A DNA stretch of 64,000 nucleotides from Mucilaginibacter sp. 14171R-50 (GTDB lineage: Bacteria; Bacteroidota; Bacteroidia; Sphingobacteriales; Sphingobacteriaceae), in contig NZ_CP048115.1 of the NCBI RefSeq assembly GCF_010093045.1, positions 682,001-746,000 of the forward strand, in the 5' to 3' direction. A program made the translations under genes and the position numbers. This document shows positions 8,945-17,883 of this stretch, in pieces. Positions within the stretch are counted from its first letter, which is position 1, and every line of letters begins with the position of its first letter. A model generated the notes under the pieces. It ran no database searches. It worked only from the letters and a program-made list of their open reading frames with translations, and was not told the origin of the DNA.

Positions 8945-9649
8945 TTACGTAACTATACCGGCGTCGGCAAAGGCTTGCAAATATTTATCAATATACAGCT
9001 GCCTGGTTTTAGATCTGTATTGCACTATAAACCGGGGATGCTCTAAGGCTACTATCTTGTTAAAAAAGCCATGAATTTCGTTCAATTTTTTCAGGAATTT
9101 TTCGTTTTGCCCGGTGCCAAAACAAAAGCAGGTATCTGTATAGCAGCCCAGGGCAACTTGCTTTTTTATGTTATCGATCATAAAAGGCGTGACGGTTGTG
9201 CACAGCTCTTTACTATCATAATAGTTGTAATTTTTTTCCTTCCCCTTATTATCAATAGTGGTAAACCCCAACGGGCAAAGCGAATTAATGTAGATTTTGC
9301 TGTAAAATGCCTTTGCCCCGCCAAAGGCGTTTATCATTTCGTAAATGTATACCGAAGATGGCTCATGGGTTAGTTTACCGCTGTATCCGATACCGCATTC
9401 GGCTATTAAGCGTTTCGGATCGGTAAAGGGTACGCCTGTAACACCACCGCCAAACCTGCCGGGGTTGATCCCCAGAATAAGGTGGCGCTTATTGTTATCG
9501 CTGTAATACTTGCGATAAAACGTTGATGATATCTGCAGGGCATGCTCTTCTTCGCGGTAAGGGTTCATTATCCGGATGTTGGCAGGTAATAGTGGCCCGG
9601 TATATTCCAGCTGCCCGTTAAACGCTATTACCTTTTCAGCGAAGTTCAT
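8945..9649 (-). CDS. SMUG2-family uracil-DNA glycosylase-like protein
   Basis: 234 residues. I start at the ATG at 9649, which leaves a one-base gap from the upstream stop; a longer frame would overlap that gene. The UDG-fold motif 1 is visible as ILGINPGRFGG, and a basic KTRQLYIDKYLQ tail follows HPRFIVQYRS. Members excise uracil or related damaged bases from DNA. The second UDG motif (HPSP-like) seems replaced by EHPRFIVQ, as I remember for the SMUG2 branch. Closely follows the MtfA-like gene, so probably co-transcribed with it. Confidence 0.8.
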   Translation of the reverse strand: MNFAEKVIAFNGQLEYTGPLLPANIRIMNPYREEEHALQISSTFYRKYYSDNNKRHLILGINPGRFGGGVTGVPFTDPKRLIAECGIGYSGKLTHEPSSVYIYEMINAFGGAKAFYSKIYINSLCPLGFTTIDNKGKEKNYNYYDSKELCTTVTPFMIDNIKKQVALGCYTDTCFCFGTGQNEKFLKKLNEIHGFFNKIVALEHPRFIVQYRSKTRQLYIDKYLQAFADAGIVT

Positions 9650-9650
9650 A

Positions 9651-10436
9651 TTAATTATTTTGTGCGGGATTTTGTGCAAATACTTTGCTCAGTATGTCAT
9701 ATAATTCAGGATGCCTGGTGTGGAACTGGTCGGGCTTTTCAAAAAAATATTCAGATACTATAGCAAAGAACTCTGCTTCGTTAGTAGTGGCATACCCACT
9801 AATATCCGAGTGGCCCGCCTCTATCCTACGGATCTCCTGGTGCATCATCCGCACCCAGGGTTCTACATATTCATGTTGCAGGAATCCCCCGGGTATCCCG
9901 TCTGTGGCGCCATCGGCGTTATCAAGCAAGTGCACAAATTCGTGGATACCTGTATTTTCTTTACCTGAATTTTTGGAGAACCCCTTTACCAGCGCGTTGC
10001 GCGATAATATCATTTGCCCGTTCATATACCCGCTGCCCACCATCCCCATAATATTACGCCCCTCGCCGCTGTCGCCTTCAAACTGAAAGTCCTTATCAAA
10101 AGTATCGGGATATAAGAGCACGTTAGTAACGTTGCGATAGGTCCAATCTTTAAAACTAAATATCGGGATCACCGCGCTCGATGCTATCATAATGCGGTCG
10201 GTATCGGTAACTTCAAGGCCCACTCCCTCGATACGCACCGCCTCTAAAAACTGTTCTATCTTATCTTCAAAGTACAGTTTATCGGTATCTGATAGTTTGT
10301 TGTAGTAATTAATATGCTGCGTAAGCAGTTGCTTTTGCGCGTCGTTTAGAACAGTTTGCGTTAATGCGCGCCTTTTTTTACGCTGAAATATTGTAAAACA
10401 GATAACAAGGGCAAACGCGATGAGGAAGTATAGCAT
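9651..10436 (-). CDS. MtfA-like zinc peptidase (M90 family)
   Basis: 261 residues. An N-terminal hydrophobic segment (about 1-17) may anchor it to the inner membrane. The zinc-binding HExxH motif is HEFVH at 165-169 in NTGIHEFVHLLDNADG, with downstream FFAIVSEYFFEKP supplying the third ligand region; VGSGYMNGQMILSR upstream is also typical. E. coli MtfA is a cytosolic aminopeptidase tied to Mlc and glucose control; the membrane segment here is a Bacteroidota trait and the substrate is unknown. Confidence 0.88.
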   Translation of the reverse strand: MLYFLIAFALVICFTIFQRKKRRALTQTVLNDAQKQLLTQHINYYNKLSDTDKLYFEDKIEQFLEAVRIEGVGLEVTDTDRIMIASSAVIPIFSFKDWTYRNVTNVLLYPDTFDKDFQFEGDSGEGRNIMGMVGSGYMNGQMILSRNALVKGFSKNSGKENTGIHEFVHLLDNADGATDGIPGGFLQHEYVEPWVRMMHQEIRRIEAGHSDISGYATTNEAEFFAIVSEYFFEKPDQFHTRHPELYDILSKVFAQNPAQNN

Positions 10437-10448
10437 GCTATCCTGTAA

Positions 10449-11168
10449 TTAATGCTTGATTACCTGGTCGATCACCGTTCCTATTATAATTGAAATAACA
10501 AAAAACGTTACCATCCCCAATATATAAGCGCCTAACGCTTTAAAATAGGAGCTTACTTTACGCTGATCGAAAAACTGGCCTATGGCCCATGCACAATAAA
10601 GCACTCCTACGTACCCTCCAGCTTGCACCAGGCTAATATGTGTTATACCCTGAACAATTGCAAATAACGTAAATATGAGCATGCCCATACCCATAATAAA
10701 ACACAGCAGAATGAGGATCTCAAAAAAATTATAGTTGTATTTTTTAAAAAATATTTTAGCCCACAATGCAATAAACATCCCCATCATAATATTCGAGTAC
10801 CCATAATGATTAGCTATCCATTCAAATATCGCATCCGTTGCGGCACTTCTTGTGTCCCCTACTTTTACGTAACCGTCTTCGATATGAAAAAAGTGATTTA
10901 TAACGGTATAGATCAATGAAGTAACAATGATGAAGATAACTGGCTTTACAAGCCGGCTCCTGTTCTCCGAAATAAAATCACGTACATTTTCGCCCGGCCT
11001 TATTAGTAGTTCTTTAACGGTGAACAATATGCCTCGCTCAAAATGCAGGATGTGTTCAATTTCATGGGCGATGTAATGCGCATCGATGCGTTTTAGTACG
11101 GCGGGCTGTCCGCAGTTGGAACAATAATTTTGATCTATTTCGGTATTGCAATTTTTACAGGCAGGCAT
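10449..11168 (-). CDS. DUF3667 membrane protein with zinc-ribbon N terminus
   Basis: 239 residues. The N terminus has two CxxC pairs (CKNCNTEID..YCSNCGQP), a zinc-ribbon. A conserved segment FERGILFTVKELLIRPGENVRDFI follows, then about five membrane helices. This is the DUF3667 pattern, common in Bacteroidota and of unknown function. It sits 12 bases upstream of the MtfA-like gene, so the three genes 11168-8945 could be one transcript. Confidence 0.85.
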   Translation of the reverse strand: MPACKNCNTEIDQNYCSNCGQPAVLKRIDAHYIAHEIEHILHFERGILFTVKELLIRPGENVRDFISENRSRLVKPVIFIIVTSLIYTVINHFFHIEDGYVKVGDTRSAATDAIFEWIANHYGYSNIMMGMFIALWAKIFFKKYNYNFFEILILLCFIMGMGMLIFTLFAIVQGITHISLVQAGGYVGVLYCAWAIGQFFDQRKVSSYFKALGAYILGMVTFFVISIIIGTVIDQVIKH

Positions 11169-11329
11169 TTTTTGCTTAAATATTAAGGATTTTAAAGCTG
11201 TAAATGGTTAACCATTAGCGCTGCATAAATATAAACAGAAAAAATTATTCTCCATGCCTATGTCAGCTTAAACCGGCCCTGCCGAACACCATTTGTTGTA
11301 AGTTAGCCGCAGCACCACATAGTATTAAA

Positions 11330-11363
11330 TAAAAAAGCGATGAGTAAACCCATCGCTTTTTTT
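11330..11363. terminator. Rho-independent terminator after pdhC
   Basis: Arms AAAAAAGCGATG and CATCGCTTTTTT around an 8-base loop, with A- and T-runs on the two sides so it can act on both strands. It lies about 40 bases past the pdhC stop (minus strand). Confidence 0.75.
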
Positions 11364-11364
11364 T

Positions 11365-11399
11365 AAATCCGAAATCGTAAATCCGAAATCCGAAATCAA
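11365..11399 (+). repeat. Five 7-base tandem repeats
   Basis: AAATCCG, AAATCGT, AAATCCG, AAATCCG, AAATCAA in exact 7-base phase, ending directly at the pdhC stop codon. One of many such tracts in the window. Confidence 0.85.
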
Positions 11400-11400
11400 C

Positions 11401-13083
11401 CTATATCATCATCCTTACCGGTTCTTCCAATAATGATTTTAAAGTTTGCAGGAACGCGGCCCCTGTTGCACCATCAACCACGCGGTGATCGCAGCTTAAG
11501 GTTACCTTCATAACGTTACCAGGTACTACCGCGCCGTTTTTAACAACCGGCACCTGCGCTATACCGCTAACGGCAAGGATACAAGCGTTTGGCGTGTTAA
11601 TGATAGCCGTAAACTCGTCAACACCAAACATACCAAGGTTTGATATGGTGAAGGTTGAGCCTTCCATTTCGGCAGGCTGTAATTTTTTTGCTTTTGCTTT
11701 ACCGGCAAACTCTTTTACCTCCTGCGAGATATGGCTTAACGATTTGCCATCGGCAAATTTGATAACCGGCACCAGCAGACCTTCGTCTACGGCTACGGCA
11801 ACACCAATGTGTACGTGTTCGTTTGCGCGGATCTTATCGCCCAGGAATGATGAGTTTATGGCAGGGTGCTGTTTCAGCGAAACGGCTACGGCCTTTACTA
11901 CAAAATCGTTAAACGATATCTTAACCGGCGCAACCTCGTTCATTTTATTACGGGCGGCAATTGCCTGGTCCATATCAATTGACATGGTTACATAAAAATG
12001 CGGCGCGGTAAATAAGCTTTCAGATAACCTGCGGCTTATTGCTTTACGCATTTGCGTAACATTCCTTTCAGTAAATTTCTCTTCGCCTGTGTAAGCGGGT
12101 AAAATAACCGATGCTTTCTCGGCAGGGGCGCTTGCTGCCTGTTCCTGTGGTTTAGCGGTTTCCGCAGGTTTTGCCGATGGCGTAAACTCTTCCACATCTT
12201 TTTTAATGATACGGCCGCCGTCGGCGCTTCCCTTTACATCATTAAGGTTGATGCCTTTTTCTTTAGCGATCTTACGTGCAAGAGGCGATGCCTTAACGCG
12301 GCTATCATCGGCAGTTGAGCCGGCTGATGTGGCAGCAGGTGCAGCTTCGGCCGCCGCAGCGGGTGCTTCTTCTTTGGCTTCGTGGGTAACTGTCGTTTCC
12401 TCAGATGCCCCGGCACCACCATCGTTATCCAATAACGGTTGTATATCGGTACCTTCTTTACCTACAATGGCAATAATATCGTTTACCTTAGCGGCTTCGC
12501 CTTCCTTAACACCAATATATAGCAGCGTACCTTCTTCATAGCCCACAACTTCCATAGTAGCTTTATCCGTTGCTACGTCAGCCAGCGAGTCGTCAGATTT
12601 TACTTTGTCGCCAACTTTAAAGTTCCATTTTTCAATAGTCCCTTCGGTCATCGTATCGCTAAGCAATGGCATGCGTATTACAGTAGCCGGTATGCTGGCG
12701 GTATCTACCTTTGGTTTTGCAGCCTCGGCAGGCGCAGGCTTATTATCCTCGGCTGCAGCCGGCTTCTCTTCGTTTTTCTCTTCCGGTTTGGCTGGCGCGG
12801 CTTCGGCACCGCCTGCGCCATCTAAAAGCGCTTTGTAATCTTCGCCTTCTTTACCTAAAACCGCAATAACGGCATCAACAGGAACGGCGCTACCTTCTTG
12901 CACGCCTACATAAAGCAGGGTGCCGTCCTGGTACGATTCAAAATCCATAGTGGCCTTGTCAGTTTCTATCTCGGCTAATACATCGCCCGATTTTACCTTG
13001 TCGCCAACTTTCTTATGCCATTTAGCCAATACCCCTTCGGTCATGGTATCGCTCATTTTAGGCATTTTAACTACTTCAGCCAT
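11401..13083 (-). CDS. pdhC: Pyruvate dehydrogenase E2, dihydrolipoamide acetyltransferase
   Basis: 560 residues. Two lipoyl domains (about 1-78 and 135-212), each with the lysine that carries lipoate (ETDKATMDFE and ATDKATMEVV). Alanine/proline/glutamate-rich linkers separate them. An E1/E3-binding domain lies near 270-305 (RVKASPLARKIAKEKGI). The catalytic domain fills 330-560 and has the acyltransferase motif DHRVVDGATGA. The enzyme moves acetyl groups from E1 to CoA, linking glycolysis to the TCA cycle. It lies 38 bases after pdhA, as in many Bacteroidota where E1-alpha and E2 are adjacent. I see no E1-beta or E3 gene here. Confidence 0.95.
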   Translation of the reverse strand: MAEVVKMPKMSDTMTEGVLAKWHKKVGDKVKSGDVLAEIETDKATMDFESYQDGTLLYVGVQEGSAVPVDAVIAVLGKEGEDYKALLDGAGGAEAAPAKPEEKNEEKPAAAEDNKPAPAEAAKPKVDTASIPATVIRMPLLSDTMTEGTIEKWNFKVGDKVKSDDSLADVATDKATMEVVGYEEGTLLYIGVKEGEAAKVNDIIAIVGKEGTDIQPLLDNDGGAGASEETTVTHEAKEEAPAAAAEAAPAATSAGSTADDSRVKASPLARKIAKEKGINLNDVKGSADGGRIIKKDVEEFTPSAKPAETAKPQEQAASAPAEKASVILPAYTGEEKFTERNVTQMRKAISRRLSESLFTAPHFYVTMSIDMDQAIAARNKMNEVAPVKISFNDFVVKAVAVSLKQHPAINSSFLGDKIRANEHVHIGVAVAVDEGLLVPVIKFADGKSLSHISQEVKEFAGKAKAKKLQPAEMEGSTFTISNLGMFGVDEFTAIINTPNACILAVSGIAQVPVVKNGAVVPGNVMKVTLSCDHRVVDGATGAAFLQTLKSLLEEPVRMMI

Positions 13084-13121
13084 ATATAAATGTGATGAAT
13101 ATTGTTAGTGTAAATTTAGTG

Positions 13122-14117
13122 TTAGTCGCGTATGTAAGGATAATCCTGTTGCACGTACACATCAGTATATAGTTCTGATGCTTCCGGCCACGGCGATTCT
13201 TCAGAGAATTTCACGGCCTCGTCTACCTGCGCCTTAACTTTTGCCTCTATTTCTTCAAACCATTTATCATCAGCATAGCCTTCTTTTTGTATAGTTAGCT
13301 TTACAGTTTCAATGGGGTCTTTTGATTTGTAGCTTTCCAGTTCCTCTTTGGTGCGATACTTTTGCGGATCGCTCATCGAGTGCCCTTTGTAGCGATAAGT
13401 ACGCATTTCCAGGAAGGTTGGCCCCTCTCCGCGGCGTGCGCGCGATACGGCCTCGTCCATTGCATTATGCACCGCAACCGGGTCCATACCATCAACCGGC
13501 GATGAGGGGATACCGTAAGGAAGACCTAATTTATAAATATCAGTTTGAATCGTTGTACGCTCAACAGATGTACCCATGGCGTAACCATTGTTTTCGCAAA
13601 CAAAAATTACCGGCAATTTCCATAGGGCTGCCATGTTAAAGGTTTCGGTTAACGCACCCTGGCGCACGGCGCCATCGCCCATGTAGGTAATGTTTACGTT
13701 ATCGGTGCCTTTATACTTTTCGGCAAAGGCTATACCTGCGCCCATAGGTATCTGGCCGCCTACAATACCATGCCCGCCATAAAAATGGTTTTCTTTATCA
13801 AACATGTGCATAGAACCGCCTTTGCCCTTTGAGCATCCGGTGGCTTTACCATACATTTCGGCCATTACGGCGTTGGGGTGCGTACCTTTTGCCAAAGCAT
13901 GCGCGTGATCGCGATAAGCGGTTATCAGGCTGTCCTCGTGACGTATAACAGACATGGCGCCGGCTAATACCGCTTCCTGCCCAATATACAAGTGACAAAA
14001 TCCGCGTATTTTTTGCTGACCATATAACTGGCCGGTCTTTTCTTCAAACTTACGCATCAGGAGCATAGACTCGTACCACATCAGGTAGGTGTCTTTAGTT
14101 ATTTCGATTGAACTCAT
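13122..14117 (-). CDS. pdhA: Pyruvate dehydrogenase E1 component, alpha subunit
   Basis: 331 residues. The thiamine-diphosphate motif is complete: it opens with GDGAVRQGALTETFNMA and closes with VFVCENNGYAMGTS. The phosphorylation-loop-like region TYRYKGHSMSDPQKYR is also present, typical of E1-alpha of branched two-subunit enzymes. It decarboxylates pyruvate and, with E1-beta, reduces and acetylates the lipoyl arm of E2. E1-beta is not adjacent. The next gene downstream is pdhC. Confidence 0.95.
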   Translation of the reverse strand: MSSIEITKDTYLMWYESMLLMRKFEEKTGQLYGQQKIRGFCHLYIGQEAVLAGAMSVIRHEDSLITAYRDHAHALAKGTHPNAVMAEMYGKATGCSKGKGGSMHMFDKENHFYGGHGIVGGQIPMGAGIAFAEKYKGTDNVNITYMGDGAVRQGALTETFNMAALWKLPVIFVCENNGYAMGTSVERTTIQTDIYKLGLPYGIPSSPVDGMDPVAVHNAMDEAVSRARRGEGPTFLEMRTYRYKGHSMSDPQKYRTKEELESYKSKDPIETVKLTIQKEGYADDKWFEEIEAKVKAQVDEAVKFSEESPWPEASELYTDVYVQQDYPYIRD

Positions 14118-14701
14118 TTATTAAAAACAAATTTCTATGAGAAAGTGCAAATCTAATTATATCCTGCAAATAACCGAAACTGCAACCAATTTGTTATGAA
14201 TAATTTGTTTAAAGGCGCCGGACAGGTTTATGATGCATGCATAGCATTTTTATAAAAAGCGAAATATCATTTGGAAGCAGCTTAACTAAGGATATTTATA
14301 TGCGGGCAAAATACTGCTAACCCGCAATTTTCTTTTCGCAGAAATTCTCAAATAATAATGTAATATGGGCTAATATTTGACCCTATCCACCATTTTGCTA
14401 CAGTTTTTTAATTGAGGTAGTTAAGTTTATTTCGCAATCCGCATGCTTTCGGTAAAACACTTACCGCACCACCTGCAGCCATCGAAAAATAATTTCACAG
14501 GTAGAAATATCAGCGCGACTTTTTTATTTAAGCGATAAATAATTAACAATGGTTAAAAAAATTATCTGAATCGTTAGGAAAAAATTTATCGCTTTTAATT
14601 TGGTAATTTAAATATATTGGATAGTTTTGTATTCACAATAGACAGAAACGTCCAGTTTAATATACATTTGTTGTCCTAATTACAACAACTTAATAGATTA
14701 A
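14118..14701. other. Long intergenic region between divergent pdhA and C40 peptidase genes
   Basis: No gene seen in 584 bases. The right half is very AT-rich and holds a perfect 11-base inverted repeat (AAGCGATAAAT at 14530-14540, ATTTATCGCTT at 14584-14594) just upstream of the promoter of the C40 gene. The pdhA promoter should lie in the left half but I see no clear match. Confidence 0.6.
14599..14629 (+). promoter_or_regulatory. Bacteroidota-type promoter of the C40 peptidase gene
   Basis: TTTG at 14599-14602 and TAGTTTTG at 14622-14629 (match to TAnnTTTG) with a 19-base spacer. Implies a leader of about 65 bases. Confidence 0.65.
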
Positions 14702-15277
14702 ATGAAGAAAATTACAATTGCTATTGCATTATTCCTGAGTGTTTTAGGCGCACAAGCTCAAACAAAAACTGTTCCAAGCCAGGCTGCAGAAAATGCAGAA
14801 CAAGAGAGCTTAGCAAAAGATTATCTTTCGCAAATTATGGGCGTCGCGGTTTCGGCGACCTCTAACATGAAGCTTTTTCATTTCGTTTATGATTGGATAG
14901 GCACTCCCTACCGTTTTGGCGGCAGTTCAAAAAAAGGGATCGACTGTTCGGCGTTTACCAAACAATTATACAGCGACGTATTTAACCTGACTATCCGCCG
15001 TAATTCGCGCGATATCTTCAGTATGGTTAACCCCGTTAGCAAGGACGACCTTAAAGAGGGCGATCTGGTATTCTTTAAAATTCACAGCCGCAGCATATCA
15101 CATGTGGGCATTTACCTGGGCAATAACAGGTTTGCACATGCATCATCTCGTGGTGTTGCCATAAGCAGTTTAGACGATGCTTACTATAGCCGTTATTTTT
15201 ACAAAGGCGGCCGGTTATTAGAGTCATTTAAAAATGAACTTTCATCGTCAGTTGCTGATGATGAACCTGCCAACTAA
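14702..15277 (+). CDS. NlpC/P60 (C40) cell-wall hydrolase
   Basis: 191 residues. Signal peptide 1 to about 20 (ends AQAQ). The NlpC/P60 core follows YDWIGTPYRFGGSSKKGIDC: catalytic Cys82 in GIDCSAF, His134 in SISHVGIYLG, and His146 in RFAHASS. Such enzymes cut the gamma-D-Glu-to-diamino-acid bond in peptidoglycan stem peptides. The protein is exported to the periplasm or outer membrane. It has its own promoter and a strong terminator right after the gene, so it is probably monocistronic. Confidence 0.92.
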   Translation: MKKITIAIALFLSVLGAQAQTKTVPSQAAENAEQESLAKDYLSQIMGVAVSATSNMKLFHFVYDWIGTPYRFGGSSKKGIDCSAFTKQLYSDVFNLTIRRNSRDIFSMVNPVSKDDLKEGDLVFFKIHSRSISHVGIYLGNNRFAHASSRGVAISSLDDAYYSRYFYKGGRLLESFKNELSSSVADDEPAN

Positions 15278-15300
15278 ATAAACCTAAATTAATATCCCTG

Positions 15301-15331
15301 ATCCTTTCACTAACCATGAAAGGATTTTTTT
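15301..15331 (+). terminator. Rho-independent terminator
   Basis: Perfect 9-base arms ATCCTTTCA / TGAAAGGAT, 7-base loop, then a run of seven T. It lies between the C40 stop and the capA-like start at 15335, so the CapA gene must have little leader or be read by read-through. Confidence 0.85.
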
Positions 15332-15334
15332 ATT

Positions 15335-16447
15335 ATGAAAACCCGGTTTATACAATGCTTTTTAATATTAATAATAGCGGCCTGTACTCGTCCCCCGTCG
15401 GGCAGCCCTGTCATTAAAAACCCGGTTGCAAAAGCACAGCCGTCAACCGCCGTCGCACCGCCCGATGCGATAAATATAGCCGCAGTTGGTGATATTATGC
15501 TGGGCTCATCATATCCCGACAGCACCTGCCTGCCTCCCGATAGCGCAAAAAACAGTTTTAAACACGCACTAAAAGACCTGCGCGAAGCCGACCTGGCGTT
15601 CGGCAACCTGGAAGGGGTACTGTTGGATACCGGTGCACCTGTTGGGTATAAATTACGATTTAAGCATAAGGGTTATCTTTTTAGGATGCCCGCCAAGTTT
15701 GGCAATGTGTTAAAGGATGCCGGCTTTGATATTTTAAGCGTTGGTAACAACCACTCAAACGATTTTGATGTGGCGGGGCGTAAAAGTACTCTTAAAGTTT
15801 TAGACAGCCTGGGCATACATACCGCCGGCTTTAAATCCCATCCGTCAAAAACATTTACCTTAAATGGCGTTAAATATGGTTTTTGCGCGTTCTCGCCAAA
15901 TGGGCAAACCGTTTCGCTATTGCAAACGGCCAGGGCAAAAAAACTTATAGCCGGGCTTAAATCCAAAGTTGATATTGTTATCGTATCGTTTCATGGAGGC
16001 GGCGAAGGCGTTGATTACGAGCACGTGCCCGATTCGGCCGAGATATTTAAAGGAGAAAACCGCGGCAACCTGCGCGCATTTACACATGCTGCTGTTGACG
16101 CGGGTGCCGATGTGGTTTTTGGGAATGGGCCCCACGTAGCCCGTGCAATGGAGTTATATAAAAACCGCCTTATAGCTTACAGCTTAGGCAACTTTGTAAC
16201 TTACAAAGGCGTAAGCATAAGCGGGATTTGCGGTATAGCGCCGTTACTTAAAGTCAGTATCAATAAACAGGGCGAGTTTTTAAACGGACAAATAGTATCG
16301 TATAAACAAAGCCATCAAACAGGCCTGCGGTTTGACACACTTAACCTTGCGGCACAGCGCATAATGGCCCTCACCCTGGCCGACTTTAGACAACCCGGCT
16401 TAAAAATTTCGCCATCCGGCAAAATCAAACCGTCAACTGCCAATTAA
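15335..16447 (+). CDS. CapA-family (PGA_cap) metallophosphatase-like lipoprotein
   Basis: 370 residues. The lipobox IIAAC gives Cys17 as the lipidated residue. The calcineurin-like PGA_cap fold is visible: AAVGDIMLGSSYPD (first metal-binding block), AFGNLEGVL, LSVGNNHSNDF, VSFHGGGEG and VFGNGPHVARAME. CapA proteins were named for poly-gamma-glutamate capsule anchoring, but many members occur without capsule genes, as here, and their substrate is unknown. It starts four bases after the previous terminator hairpin's T-run and overlaps the convergent small gene by four bases. Confidence 0.88.
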   Translation: MKTRFIQCFLILIIAACTRPPSGSPVIKNPVAKAQPSTAVAPPDAINIAAVGDIMLGSSYPDSTCLPPDSAKNSFKHALKDLREADLAFGNLEGVLLDTGAPVGYKLRFKHKGYLFRMPAKFGNVLKDAGFDILSVGNNHSNDFDVAGRKSTLKVLDSLGIHTAGFKSHPSKTFTLNGVKYGFCAFSPNGQTVSLLQTARAKKLIAGLKSKVDIVIVSFHGGGEGVDYEHVPDSAEIFKGENRGNLRAFTHAAVDAGADVVFGNGPHVARAMELYKNRLIAYSLGNFVTYKGVSISGICGIAPLLKVSINKQGEFLNGQIVSYKQSHQTGLRFDTLNLAAQRIMALTLADFRQPGLKISPSGKIKPSTAN

Positions 16448-16629
16448 GCTTCGTCCTTGGTATTGCGCACCAGGCTTACCCCGGTAAAAAAGAATATAAC
16501 AGATATTAACCCCACAACAGTTAACGTTGTTGCCGAGCCGCTATGCTGTATTATTTGAATACCGGTATAAATTAATCCTACTATACCTAATACCGTAAGT
16601 ATAGCTCCAAAAGTACGTTTTAAGTTCAT
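16444..16629 (-). CDS. Small two-helix membrane protein, unknown
   Basis: 61 residues starting MNLKRTFGAILTVLG. Two hydrophobic helices (about 7-28 and 35-53) joined by a short polar turn, and a charged C-terminal tail. No family recognised beyond small Bacteroidota membrane proteins. Its stop overlaps the convergent CapA stop by four bases. Confidence 0.65.
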   Translation of the reverse strand: MNLKRTFGAILTVLGIVGLIYTGIQIIQHSGSATTLTVVGLISVIFFFTGVSLVRNTKDEA

Positions 16630-16825
16630 TTTTCTTTATTAGTTATGGTTAACAACTATTCATTAACCACTTTACCACCAGTTTGTTTGAAATATACATG
16701 CCTGTAAAAAAGCAACATATATCATAAAACTGTAAATTAGCCGCCGTAAACGTACAATTTTCATAAAACGTACGTTTATATCTCTGTAAGTGCCTCGCAT
16801 TTACATTGTGATAAGGTTTAGGTTG

Positions 16826-16864
16826 AAAGTCCCCGGGCAGCGAGTGCCTGGGGCTTTTGTTTTT
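16826..16864 (+). terminator. Strong hairpin with T-run upstream of the GreA-C-like gene
   Basis: Arms around 16826-16839 and 16845-16857 (CCCCGGGCA pairing TGCCTGGGG with one G-U pair and one bulge), followed by TTTTGTTTTT. No plus-strand gene lies within 370 bases upstream, so it may end a small RNA or act as a leader attenuator. Confidence 0.65.
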
Positions 16865-16892
16865 ATGGCTTTAGCCATCTAAGTTTTACAAA

Positions 16893-17345
16893 ATGAATGA
16901 CATGAAAGCAAAGCTGCACGCGCTGTGCGTTTCGTATGTAACAAACCGTATGCAGGCCGCCCAACAGGCAATAGCCGAAGCCCAGCAGGCACAAAGTGAC
17001 GATACCAAAAGCAGCGCAGGCGACAAATACGAAACCGGCCGGGAAATGGCACAGCAGGAAACGAATCGAAATTTGGCGCAATTGAACGAGGCTAACAAGC
17101 TAATGGTAGCGTTAAATACCATTGCCTTAAACAGCACATCGCAAAAGGCAGAAACCGGCAGCGTGATCTGCACTAATAACGGAAACTTTTACCTGGCCAT
17201 AAGCGCAGGTACATTAACGATAGATGGCAGCGATTATATTGCTGTATCGCCGGCATCGCCTATAGGCCACAGGCTAAAAGATAAAAAGGCCGGCGATGAG
17301 TTTATTTTGAATGAAAAAACTTATCAAATACAGCACATTCTTTAA
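16893..17345 (+). CDS. GreA/GreB C-terminal-domain-like protein
   Basis: 150 residues from ATG 16893 (a second ATG lies three codons in). The N-terminal half is helical (MQAAQQAIAEAQQAQSDDTK, then SAGDKYETGREMAQQE). The C-terminal half looks like the FKBP-like domain of Gre factors (GSVICTNNGNFYLAISAGTL, ISPASPIG-type loop at AVSPASPIGHRL, closing GDEFILNEKTYQI). Bacteroidota homologues are often named 3-oxoacyl-ACP synthase, which the sequence does not support. A role at RNA polymerase is possible but not shown; the helical part lacks a clear acidic Gre tip. Confidence 0.75.
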   Translation: MNDMKAKLHALCVSYVTNRMQAAQQAIAEAQQAQSDDTKSSAGDKYETGREMAQQETNRNLAQLNEANKLMVALNTIALNSTSQKAETGSVICTNNGNFYLAISAGTLTIDGSDYIAVSPASPIGHRLKDKKAGDEFILNEKTYQIQHIL

Positions 17346-17428
17346 TTTTTATGCCCGCGATTTGCACACGGATAGAAAATAAAAAATATAGTTTAACAAA
17401 TTATTGTACAATTGATTGATTTCTATTC

Positions 17429-17436
17429 TATATTTG
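17429..17436 (+). promoter_or_regulatory. -7 element upstream of the RRM gene
   Basis: TATATTTG, a perfect match to TAnnTTTG. The nearest -33-like ATTG is 22 bases upstream, slightly long. Implies a leader of roughly 50 bases. Confidence 0.5.
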
Positions 17437-17491
17437 GTGTAAACAAATAAAATGACAGCTAACAACTGATCATTACTAAACTAATTTTTTG

Positions 17492-17866
17492 ATGAACATA
17501 TTCGTAGGAAGCCTTCCGTACTCATTAGAGGAAGCAGATTTACAAGAGCTTTTTGAAGCTTATGGTGAAGTAAGCACCGTTAAAATTATTATTGACAGAG
17601 AATCCGGCAGAAGCAAAGGTTTTGGATTTGTTGAAATGCCGGATGATGAAGCAGCACAAAAAGCTATCTCGGGCTTAAACGGATCAGAAGTTAGCGGCCG
17701 CTCTATAGCTGTTAGCCAGGCTGAAGACAAAAAGCCAGGTGAGCGCAGAGGCGGCGGTGGCTTTGGTGGCGGCAACCGTGGTGGCGGCGGCTATTCAAGA
17801 GATAATAACAGAGGTGGCGGCGGCTACTCAAAAGATAACAGAGGTGGCGGCGGCAGCCGTTGGTAA
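17492..17866 (+). CDS. RNA-binding protein with one RRM and glycine-rich tail
   Basis: 124 residues from ATG 17492 (a TTG directly before it is in frame). The RRM fills 1-80: RNP2 as MNIFVGSLP and RNP1 as SKGFGFVEM, both with the aromatic residues that stack on RNA. The tail (about 88-124) is GGGG-Y/F-S-rDN repeats. Proteins of this design are cytoplasmic RNA chaperones, often cold-induced, in Bacteroidota and cyanobacteria. It is monocistronic: it has a promoter-like element before it and a terminator after it. Confidence 0.93.
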   Translation: MNIFVGSLPYSLEEADLQELFEAYGEVSTVKIIIDRESGRSKGFGFVEMPDDEAAQKAISGLNGSEVSGRSIAVSQAEDKKPGERRGGGGFGGGNRGGGGYSRDNNRGGGGYSKDNRGGGGSRW

Positions 17867-17883
17867 TCTGTAAAAATTACTAA

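Noticed and set aside
11365..11399. CRISPR-like array
   Set aside because: Units of 7-8 bases without spacers; no cas genes anywhere in the window.
16893..17345. Name 3-oxoacyl-ACP synthase, commonly given to homologues
   Set aside because: No ketosynthase active site or fold; the C-terminal half resembles Gre factors.
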